A stretch of 46,174 nt of DNA from an uncultured Duganella sp. (GTDB taxonomy: Bacteria; Pseudomonadota; Gammaproteobacteria; Burkholderiales; Burkholderiaceae), in NCBI GenBank assembly GCA_946482635.1, contig CAMLSG010000012.1, positions 1 to 46,174 on the forward strand, written 5' to 3'. This document shows, in pieces, positions 1 through 8,007 of the stretch; the first letter of the stretch is position 1, and each line of letters starts with the position of its first letter. Position numbers and translations under genes: made by a program. The notes under the pieces were generated by a model that had not been told where the DNA came from, ran no database searches, and saw only the letters and a program-made list of their open reading frames with translations.

Positions 1-579
1 GATGGTGTTGGCCAGTTCGCCTTCCATGCGCTGCATGTGGTAGATGTCGTACTGCAGGAACAGGTTGGGGCGCGCTGCTTCGCAGATGATGTCGAGCGCC
101 TGCCGGCTGTGGTTCAGGAAATAGCCGGGAATGTCGAAATGGTTGATCGGCTCGATCAGCACGTCAATGCCATGCGGCGCGAACTGGTCGGCGGCGTATT
201 GCAGGGCGCGCAGGTAGGCTTCGCGCGCCCGTTCCGGCGCCAGGCCGCCAGGCAGGATGCCGGCCATGCAATGCACGCGCGGCGTGCCCAGTTCCCTGGC
301 ATATTCCAGGGCGAGGCCGACGCTGTCCTGGAATTCATCGAAGCGGCGTGGATCGCAAGCCATGCCGCGCTCGCCTGCCTGCCAGTCGCCCGGCGGCAGG
401 TTGTGCAGCACCAGCTGCAGCTGGTGGCGCTGCAGGCGCTCGTTGATATCGTCGGTATCGAAGGCGTAGGGGAAGAGGAATTCCACGCCTTTAAAGCCTG
501 CCGCATGCGCCAGCCCAAAGCGCTCGATAAAGGGCGCTTCGGTGAACAGCATGGACAGGTTGGCAGCGAATTGTGGCAT
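1..579 (-). CDS. hyi: Hydroxypyruvate isomerase (3' part cut off by window edge)
   Basis: A TIM-barrel isomerase that interconverts hydroxypyruvate and tartronate semialdehyde in the cytosol (glyoxylate/glycerate metabolism). Reading the minus strand from ATG at 579 gives 193 codons with no stop, starting MPQFAANLSMLFTEAPFIER. Family hallmarks are visible: FKGVEFLFPY, LHNLPPGDW, the metal-ligand region LIEPINHFDIPGYFL and QYDIYHMQ near the cut end. The family is about 258 residues, so roughly the last quarter lies outside the window. The start follows the rhlE stop by 30 bases on the same strand, with its own TATAAT box 7 bases before the ATG. A generic TIM-barrel sugar isomerase is the only realistic alternative. 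Confidence 0.88.
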   Translation of the reverse strand, partial: MPQFAANLSMLFTEAPFIERFGLAHAAGFKGVEFLFPYAFDTDDINERLQRHQLQLVLHNLPPGDWQAGERGMACDPRRFDEFQDSVGLALEYARELGTPRVHCMAGILPGGLAPERAREAYLRALQYAADQFAPHGIDVLIEPINHFDIPGYFLNHSRQALDIICEAARPNLFLQYDIYHMQRMEGELANTI

Positions 580-601
580 GCCCGCGATTATAGCGGGCAT
601 G
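577..601 (-). promoter_or_regulatory. TATAAT box inside a 9-bp inverted repeat at the hyi start
   Basis: CATGCCCGC (577-585) and GCGGGCATG (593-601) form a perfect inverted repeat. The seven bases between them contain TATAAT on the minus strand (592-587). The box ends 7 bases before the hyi ATG, so a transcript would begin at or next to the start codon. There is no good -35 and no Shine-Dalgarno. The hairpin could also mark the 3' end of rhlE, but it lacks a U-run. Confidence 0.4.
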
Positions 602-609
602 GTACTGGC

Positions 610-2031
<1,422 letters not shown>

Positions 2032-2130
2032 AGTTATTATATAAATTATGTGGAAATTATTGCCATACGGAAACGTCGGCCCTGTGCGGAGTATATCAGC
2101 AACTCAGAATCGTTGACGCACGGCAATAGC

Positions 2131-2156
2131 AAAAGAGGCCCCGCAGGGCCTCTTTT
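2131..2156 (-). terminator. Rho-independent terminator downstream of suhB
   Basis: AAAAGAGGCCC (2131-2141) pairs with GGGCCTCTTTT (2146-2156) across a 4-base loop (CGCA). This is a strong GC stem flanked by A and T runs, so it can work in both directions. It sits 21 bases after the suhB stop on the minus strand. Confidence 0.85.
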
Positions 2157-2177
2157 GTGGCGGTTTTGGGCTTGTTT

Positions 2178-2969
2178 TTATGCAAATTCTGCCAGCAGGC
2201 CAACCATCTGGCCGAACACCTTTGGCGACGCCGCGATAATGTGGCCGGTATTCATATAGTTGGATTCGCCGTTGAATTCGCCGGCGATGCCGCCGGCTTC
2301 GGTGACCAGCAGGGCGCCGGCCGCGATGTCCCACGGCTTCAGGTTCTTCTCGTAGTAGCCGTCCAGGCGGCCGCAGGCGACGTAGGCCAGGTCCAGGGCG
2401 GCGGAACCGGCGCGGCGGATGCCGTGCGAGCGCTCGGCCATGATGGTGAACATCTTGGCGAATTCAGCAATGGCAGCCGGGCTGCCTGGCTTGTAGCCGG
2501 AAGCGAGCAGGGCGCCGCTGATGCGGTCGAGCTTGTTGACGCGGATGCGCTTTTCGTTGAGGTAGGCGCCGGCGCCCTTGGTGGCGGTGAACAGGTCGTT
2601 GTGCACCGGGTCGTAGACCACGGCCTGGGTCACTACGCCTTTTTGCTGCAGGGCGATGGAGATGCAGTACTGTGGGAAGCCGTGCATGAAGTTGGTGGTG
2701 CCGTCCAGTGGATCGATGATCCACACGTATTCGCTCTCGTCATTTACGGTGCCGGTCACGCCGGATTCTTCGGCGAAGATGGCGTGGTCAGGGTAGGCTT
2801 TCAGCAGCACTTCGATGATGGCCTGTTCGGCGGCCTGGTCAACATCAGTGACGAAGTCATTGTGTTGTTTTTCAGTTACGTTCACGCGATCCAGATCGAA
2901 GGATGCGCGGTTGATCACAGCGGCGCCACGGCGCGCGGCCTTGATGGCCGTATTCAGCATTGGGTGCAT
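2178..2969 (-). CDS. suhB: Inositol-1-monophosphatase family protein SuhB
   Basis: Mg2+-dependent, Li+-sensitive phosphatase fold. In enterobacteria SuhB also takes part in rRNA transcription antitermination with NusA. The 263-residue product starts MHPMLNTAIKAARRGA and has the family metal-site motifs FAEESG, WIIDPLDGTTNFMHGFP and WDIAAGALLVTEAGG. Its length matches the family (about 267). The frame stays open upstream to 3554, but homology begins at the ATG at 2969, so the shorter start is used. It is divergent from trmJ (143 bases between starts) and ends at a strong terminator. The call is firm; whether it acts on inositol phosphate here cannot be told. Confidence 0.94.
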   Translation of the reverse strand: MHPMLNTAIKAARRGAAVINRASFDLDRVNVTEKQHNDFVTDVDQAAEQAIIEVLLKAYPDHAIFAEESGVTGTVNDESEYVWIIDPLDGTTNFMHGFPQYCISIALQQKGVVTQAVVYDPVHNDLFTATKGAGAYLNEKRIRVNKLDRISGALLASGYKPGSPAAIAEFAKMFTIMAERSHGIRRAGSAALDLAYVACGRLDGYYEKNLKPWDIAAGALLVTEAGGIAGEFNGESNYMNTGHIIAASPKVFGQMVGLLAEFA

Positions 2970-3111
2970 ACTAGCTTCCGTAAAATAGACATTGCCGCCC
3001 ACGGAAACGCTTCGCGCATCCGGCAGCGGAAATGATGACAAGATTGAAAAAGAGCGGCGCGTTGTGCGGGCAGAGTAAAATGCGGCCCAACGCAGAATCC
3101 CGCTATTGTAA

Positions 3112-3873
3112 ATGAAGCAGACCGAAACCGCACCTTCCGCCTTCCATCGCCTCCGGGTCGTCCTGGTGGAAACCAGCCGCCCGGGCAATATCGGATCGGT
3201 GGCGCGCGCCATGAAAACCATGGGTTTTTCCGACCTGGTGCTGGTCAATCCGCGCTTTGAAGGGGCTTGCGAACATGAGGAAGCGGTGGCGTTTGCCTCC
3301 GGCGCGCAGGATATCCTGTCCTCGGCGCGCGTCGTGGGCAGCATGGCCGAAGCGCTGGATGGCATCAACTTCACGGCGGCCGTATCGGCGCGCTTGCGCG
3401 AATTCTCGCCGCCGGTGGTGACGCCGCGCGAATTTGCCGGGCAACTGGCAAGCGGCGCCGAGTTGCACGCGGCCCTGATTTTCGGCAACGAACGCTTTGG
3501 CCTGCCGAATGAGATTGTCGAGCCTTGCAATGTGCTGGTGAACATTCCGGCCAATCCCGACTATTCCTCGCTCAACCTGGCGCAGGCCGCCCAGGTACTG
3601 GTGTATGAATGCCGCATGGCGGCGCTGGATGGGCAGCGCGCGGCCAGCCCGGTCGGTTTCCATGGAGCGGCAGCCAGCGCGGCGCAGATCGAGGGCATGT
3701 ACGAGCACCTGGAGCAGGCGCTGGTCGAGGTCGGTTTCCTCGATGCCAGCAATCCGCGCAAGCTGATGCCGCGCTTGAAACGGATGTTTGCGCGCGCCGG
3801 GCTGGAGACGGAAGAGGTCAATATCCTGCGCGGCATTGCGCGCCAGATGCAGGTGCGCAGCCGCAAGGATTAG
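3112..3873 (+). CDS. trmJ: tRNA (cytidine/uridine-2'-O-)-methyltransferase TrmJ
   Basis: SPOUT-class enzyme that 2'-O-methylates position 32 of the tRNA anticodon loop using SAM. The 253-residue protein has the expected knot motifs: LVETSRPGNIGSVARAMKTM near the N-terminus, IFGNERFGLPNEIV, and the C-terminal SAM-binding stretch IPANPDYSSLNLAQAAQVLV, followed by a helical extension. Length and motifs fit TrmJ (E. coli about 246) better than other SPOUT members such as TrmL or RlmB. A TAAAAT box at 3076-3081 could be the -10, giving a leader of about 24 bases. Divergent from suhB, a common pairing in this group. Confidence 0.93.
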   Translation: MKQTETAPSAFHRLRVVLVETSRPGNIGSVARAMKTMGFSDLVLVNPRFEGACEHEEAVAFASGAQDILSSARVVGSMAEALDGINFTAAVSARLREFSPPVVTPREFAGQLASGAELHAALIFGNERFGLPNEIVEPCNVLVNIPANPDYSSLNLAQAAQVLVYECRMAALDGQRAASPVGFHGAAASAAQIEGMYEHLEQALVEVGFLDASNPRKLMPRLKRMFARAGLETEEVNILRGIARQMQVRSRKD

Positions 3874-3941
3874 AGTCCTTTCTCTAGCCGGGGCGCGGCG
3901 GCGTCCTTAGAATCCCCCTATAACTATTAAGAGGGGACTAG

Positions 3942-4439
3942 ATGCAACGCAGATCATTCTTGAAGGCTGGGCTGCTGGGCGGCCTGGCGCTGGTCGCCGG
4001 CGGGGCCGTCTACCGGCAACTCCGTCCGGCCGTGGCGCAGCGTTTTGCGCTCGACGCCGAGGGCCGCACCATGCTGGCGGCCCTGATTCCTGCCATAACC
4101 GGGGTGTCGCCCGACGCGGCTGCGCTGCAGGCGGCAATCGACCGCGTCGGCGCGGCCATCAGTGGGCTGCCGCTGCGCGTGCAAAAGGAAATCAGCGACC
4201 TGTTTGGCTTGCTGAACATGGCGCCCACGCGCCGCCTTCTGGCCGGCGTGCCAGCCTGGCAGGAATCGACGCCGGAGCAGGTGGCGGCTTTCCTGGAAGG
4301 GTGGCGCACCCATCGCACCGAGATGCTGCAGACCGCTTACCACGGCTTGCATGACCTGGTGCTCGGCGCCTGGTATGCCGAATCTTCCACCTGGGCGGCG
4401 ATCGCCTATGCCGGCCCGATGAAGGAGTTGAGCGCATGA
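3942..4439 (+). CDS. Tat-signal small subunit partnering a GMC oxidoreductase
   Basis: The 165-residue protein begins MQRRSFLKAGLLGGLALVAG, a twin-arginine signal (RRSFLK at residues 3-8 followed by a hydrophobic stretch), so it should be exported folded. The rest is helical with no cofactor motif (LDAEGRTMLAALIPAITG, then WRTHRTEMLQTAYHGLHDLV and AWYAESSTWAAIAYAGP). The layout resembles the small gamma subunit of gluconate 2-dehydrogenase-type complexes, which carries the Tat signal for a flavoprotein partner lacking one. A strong Shine-Dalgarno (AGAGGGGA) precedes the ATG. Its last four bases (ATGA) overlap the GMC gene, implying coupled translation. Complex partnership is inferred from context. 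Confidence 0.75.
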   Translation: MQRRSFLKAGLLGGLALVAGGAVYRQLRPAVAQRFALDAEGRTMLAALIPAITGVSPDAAALQAAIDRVGAAISGLPLRVQKEISDLFGLLNMAPTRRLLAGVPAWQESTPEQVAAFLEGWRTHRTEMLQTAYHGLHDLVLGAWYAESSTWAAIAYAGPMKELSA

Positions 4440-6043
4440 GCAGCCCGATCCCTGATCCAATCCAGGCCGGCATCGCCGCCGGCTGGCAAGTCATCGATGC
4501 TTCCACCTTGCAGCAGGACCGCAGCTTCGACGCCGACGTGGTCGTGGTCGGTACCGGCGCGGGCGGCGGCGTGACCGCGGAAATCCTGGCCCAGGCCGGC
4601 CTGAAAGTCCTGATGGTCGAAGAGGGCGCGCTGAAATCGTCGAAGGATTTCAAGATGCGCGAGGCTGACGCCTATCCATCGCTGTACCAGGACTCGGCTG
4701 CCCGCAAGACCGCCGACAAGGCAATCAACATCCTGCAGGGCCGCACCGTGGGCGGCACCACGGTGGTCAACTGGACATCCAGTTTCCGCACCCCGGCCGA
4801 CACGCTGGGCTGGTGGCAGTCGAAATACGGCCTGCGCGACTATAGCGTCGAAGGCATGGCGCCATGGTTCCAGAAAATGGAAGAACGCCTGCACATCAAC
4901 GACTGGCCAACCCCGCCAAACGCCAACAACGACCTGCTGCGCACCGGCGCCGACAAGCTGGGCATCAAGACCGCCCTGATCCGGCGCAACGTCAACGGCT
5001 GCTGGAACCTGGGCTATTGCGGCATGGGCTGTCCGACCAATGCCAAGCAGTCGATGCTGGTGACGACCATTCCGTCGGCACTGGAAAAGGGCGCCGTGCT
5101 GCTGACGCGCGCCCGCGCCGAGCGTTTCGCGCTGGCCGGTGGCCAGGCCACGTCGCTCGAATGCGTGGCGCTGACCGCCGATGGCATGGAGCCGACCGGG
5201 CGCCGCCTGACGCTCAAGGCGCGCCACTTCGTGGTGGCCGGCGGCGCCATCAACTCGCCGGCGCTGCTGCTGCGTTCCGGCGCGCCCGATCCGTACCAAG
5301 TGCTTGGCCAGCGCACCTTCCTGCATCCGGTGGTGGTCTCGATGGGCCTGTACCCGCAAGCGGTGGAAGCTTTCAATGGCGCGCCCCAGACCGTGTATTC
5401 CGACCATTTCCTGCATACCCAGGCACTGGACGGGCCAATGGGCTACAAGCTGGAAGTCGCTCCGCTGCATCCGGTGCTGGGCGCAACCACGCTGGCGGGT
5501 TACGGTCCGGCCCACGCCAACCTGATGAAGCGCTTTGCCAACGTGCAGGGCATGCTGGCGCTGCTGCGCGACGGCTTCCATCCGGAAGCGGCCGGCGGCC
5601 GCGTGACGCTGCGCAGCGACGGCTCGCCGCAGCTGGACTACCCGTTGACGCCTTACTTCTGGGAAGGCGCCCGCCGCGCCTTGCTGACCATGGCGGAAAT
5701 CCAGTTTGCCGCGGGCGCCGACGGGGTGGGCCCGGTGCACGAGCTGGTACGGCAGCCTTACAGGAACTGGGATGAAGCGCGCCAGGCGATTGCCGCGCTG
5801 CCGATGCAAAAGCTGCTGACGCGGGTCGTCTCGGCCCACGTCATGGGCGGCTGCGCAATGACGGGCGATGCTGTTACCGGCGTGGTGGCGCCGGATGGCC
5901 TGTACCGCGGCATCAGCAACCTGTCGGTGCACGATGGCTCGCTGTTCCCGACCTCGATCGGCGCCAATCCCCAGTTGTCGATCTACGGCGTCACGGCGCG
6001 CCTGGCAAGCGGCCTGGCCGAGCGCCTGGCAAGGAAGGCCTGA
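4436..6043 (+). CDS. GMC family FAD-dependent oxidoreductase
   Basis: A 535-residue flavoprotein of the glucose-methanol-choline family, oxidising an alcohol to the aldehyde or ketone; the substrate is unknown. The N-terminal Rossmann motif VVVVGTGAGGGVTAE (residues 35-49) binds FAD, and GRTVGGTTVVNWTSSFR is the second FAD contact. The C-terminus holds the His and Asn of the family active site (HVMGGCAM and GANPQLSIYG). Cysteines 189, 195 and 199 sit in NGCWNLGYCGMGCPTNAKQS, a conserved-looking Cys cluster. There is no signal peptide, so export would rely on the Tat subunit encoded immediately upstream (4-base overlap). A lipase-like gene follows after 3 bases. Electron acceptor unknown; no cytochrome subunit is in the operon. 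Confidence 0.88.
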   Translation: MSSPIPDPIQAGIAAGWQVIDASTLQQDRSFDADVVVVGTGAGGGVTAEILAQAGLKVLMVEEGALKSSKDFKMREADAYPSLYQDSAARKTADKAINILQGRTVGGTTVVNWTSSFRTPADTLGWWQSKYGLRDYSVEGMAPWFQKMEERLHINDWPTPPNANNDLLRTGADKLGIKTALIRRNVNGCWNLGYCGMGCPTNAKQSMLVTTIPSALEKGAVLLTRARAERFALAGGQATSLECVALTADGMEPTGRRLTLKARHFVVAGGAINSPALLLRSGAPDPYQVLGQRTFLHPVVVSMGLYPQAVEAFNGAPQTVYSDHFLHTQALDGPMGYKLEVAPLHPVLGATTLAGYGPAHANLMKRFANVQGMLALLRDGFHPEAAGGRVTLRSDGSPQLDYPLTPYFWEGARRALLTMAEIQFAAGADGVGPVHELVRQPYRNWDEARQAIAALPMQKLLTRVVSAHVMGGCAMTGDAVTGVVAPDGLYRGISNLSVHDGSLFPTSIGANPQLSIYGVTARLASGLAERLARKA

Positions 6044-6046
6044 CCA

Positions 6047-6934
6047 ATGGTAAAGCGCATGCTGCTGGTGATCATGGCCATGCAAGTGGCCGTTGCGATC
6101 GTCATCGCATGGGCGCTATCGCACCTGGTTCCGGCCGACGTGGCGCTGTTGCTGGCGGTGATCGTTGTGCTATTGGTACGCCTGGCGATCACGGCCAACA
6201 ATTTCCGCATGACGCTGCGGCCGGTGCCGGAAGAGGCGCATCTGGGCTTGCTGCAGCGGATGCAACTGTTCTTTCACGAGTATGCCTCCACCATGGCGGT
6301 GACATCCTGGCATATGCTGCGCCACCAGCCGCGCATGCATATTGCAAGGTCGCCGCGCGGCCTGCCGGTGCTGCTGGTGCACGGCTATGGCGCCAACGGC
6401 GGTTTCTGGGTACACCTTGCCGCCCAACTGGAGGAGCGAGGCTACAGCCATGCCACCGTCGACCTGGAGCCGGTGTTCGGCGATATCGACGATTTTGCCG
6501 TGCAGCTGGAACAGGGCGTGCAGGCGTTGCTCGCCGCCAGCGGCAGCGAAAGAGTCATCATCGTGGCGCACAGCATGGGTGGGCTGGTGGCGCGCGCCTG
6601 GCTGCGCCGCTTCGGGGCCGCGCATGTGGCGCGCATCATCACGCTGGCCACGCCGCACCATGGCACCGACCTGGCGCACCTGGGGCCGGGCCACAATGCG
6701 CGCCAGATGCAGCGCAATGCAGAATGGCTGGCGCAACTGGATGCCGCTGACCGCCGCCAGCGCGGCCTGTTCACTTCCATCTACTCCTGGCACGACAACA
6801 TCATCGCGCCGCAGGATTCCTGCCACTTGCCCGGGGCCCGCAATATCGCGCTGCATGGCGTCGGCCATGTCGGCATGGGCCGCCATCCCGCTATCGCAAG
6901 CCATATTCTTGCGGAGATTTTGGGGATCACTTAG
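6047..6934 (+). CDS. Membrane-anchored alpha/beta hydrolase, lipase-like
   Basis: The 295-residue protein has two N-terminal hydrophobic segments (about 5-24 and 28-48), then an alpha/beta-hydrolase domain. Visible landmarks are the oxyanion-hole HGYG (112-115), nucleophile elbow AHSMGG (Ser176), TLATPHHGTDLAH, a late Asp (SWHDNIIAP) and the catalytic His in GVGHVGMG. ATPHHGT and AHSMGG are characteristic of bacterial triacylglycerol lipases and PGAP1-like hydrolases. It is the third gene of the operon with the Tat subunit and GMC oxidase. An ester hydrolase that frees an alcohol for the oxidase is a reasonable inference, unproven. The start ATG at 6047 lies 3 bases after the previous stop. 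Confidence 0.85.
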   Translation: MVKRMLLVIMAMQVAVAIVIAWALSHLVPADVALLLAVIVVLLVRLAITANNFRMTLRPVPEEAHLGLLQRMQLFFHEYASTMAVTSWHMLRHQPRMHIARSPRGLPVLLVHGYGANGGFWVHLAAQLEERGYSHATVDLEPVFGDIDDFAVQLEQGVQALLAASGSERVIIVAHSMGGLVARAWLRRFGAAHVARIITLATPHHGTDLAHLGPGHNARQMQRNAEWLAQLDAADRRQRGLFTSIYSWHDNIIAPQDSCHLPGARNIALHGVGHVGMGRHPAIASHILAEILGIT

Positions 6935-7003
6935 ACTGTCTTGAGGCCAAGCAAGAAACGCTGCAATTTTGACCCTAGTTGGTTTCAATAAGAAAGCGGG
7001 ACG

Positions 7004-7972
7004 ATGGCGAAAGACTACGGCAAGCTCGAAGAAACCCTGGAGGCCGAAGAGTGCTTTGGCAGCCTGCTCGAATCCATGCCGGACGCCATTGTGGTGGCCA
7101 ACGAATGTGGCCGCATTGTGCTGGCCAACTGCCTGGCGGAAGACCTGTTCGATTACTTGCCGGGGGAAATGCGCGGCATCGCCGTCGAAGCGGTCCTGCC
7201 CAAGGGGACCGAGGCTTGCGGAGTGCGCAAGGACGGGGACAAGTTTCCGGCGGACGTGCGCAGTAGCCAGTTGGGCGCCGGCGACAGCAGGCTGCAAGTC
7301 TATTCCGTGCGCGATATCAGCGAGCTGGCGAAGGCCAGCCAGGCCAAGGAGCGCTTCCTGGGCAGCATGTCGCACGAATTGCGCACGCCGCTGAATGCCA
7401 TCATCGGTTTCACCGGCACCTTGCTGATGCAGCTCCCGGGGCCGCTGAATGCCGACCAGGACAAGCAACTGCGCACCGTGCAAGCCAGCGCGCGCCACCT
7501 GCTCGCCCTGATCAACGACTTGCTCGACTTTGCCAAGATCGGTTCGGGCAAGGTGGAGCTGAATTCCGAGCTGTTGAATTGCCGCGCCATTGTCGAAGAG
7601 CTGGCGCTGGTCTTTCGCCGGCAGGCGAAACAGAAAGGGCTGGTGCTGCATTTCCGCGCCCCCGCGCAAGCCGTGATGGTGCGTACCGATCGCCGCGCCC
7701 TGCAGCAGATCCTGGGCAACCTGATGAATAACGCGATCAAATATACCGAACGCGGCGAAGTCAGTATCGCGCTGGAACGCAGCGAGGCGCAGGGCAAACC
7801 CGTGGTGCAAGTCAGTATCAGCGACACCGGGACCGGGGTTACGGAAGACATCATGCAGCAACTGGGCATTCGCCTGAGCCAGAAGTTGGCAGCATTGTTA
7901 AACGGGTCGATCCGGCATTTCGACAAACCGGGCAATGGCAGCATATTTGTGCTCACATTGCCGCTGGAATAG
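7004..7972 (+). CDS. PAS-domain sensor histidine kinase with shortened ATPase domain
   Basis: Soluble two-component kinase of 322 residues. An N-terminal PAS domain (about 15-105: LLESMPDAIVVANECGRIVL) leads to a HisKA domain with H-box FLGSMSHELRTPLNAIIGF (phospho-acceptor His124). The ATPase domain has an N-box (ILGNLMNNAIKYT) and a G1-box (SISDTGTGV, 272-279). After G1 the sequence jumps from VTEDIMQQ straight to LGIRLSQKLAALLNGSI. The F-box, ATP lid and G2 motif (GTGLGL) of about 25-30 residues are missing. The frame stays open and continues to a normal C-terminus, so this looks like an in-frame loss and not a frameshift. ATP binding may be impaired. It lies 35 bases upstream of the large REC/GGDEF/EAL gene, probably in one operon. 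Confidence 0.88.
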   Translation: MAKDYGKLEETLEAEECFGSLLESMPDAIVVANECGRIVLANCLAEDLFDYLPGEMRGIAVEAVLPKGTEACGVRKDGDKFPADVRSSQLGAGDSRLQVYSVRDISELAKASQAKERFLGSMSHELRTPLNAIIGFTGTLLMQLPGPLNADQDKQLRTVQASARHLLALINDLLDFAKIGSGKVELNSELLNCRAIVEELALVFRRQAKQKGLVLHFRAPAQAVMVRTDRRALQQILGNLMNNAIKYTERGEVSIALERSEAQGKPVVQVSISDTGTGVTEDIMQQLGIRLSQKLAALLNGSIRHFDKPGNGSIFVLTLPLE

Positions 7973-8007
7973 CGGATACTAGAGGCGATACATTGACAGG
8001 AGTACCA

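Noticed and set aside
2970..3554. N-terminal extension of SuhB
   Set aside because: The frame is open upstream but lies antisense to trmJ and has no family homology; the family starts at MHPMLN.
4406..6085. 559-codon open frame on the minus strand
   Set aside because: Antisense shadow of the GMC oxidoreductase gene.
6170..7861. 563-codon open frame on the minus strand
   Set aside because: Antisense to the hydrolase and histidine kinase genes, crossing their intergenic gap; no motif.
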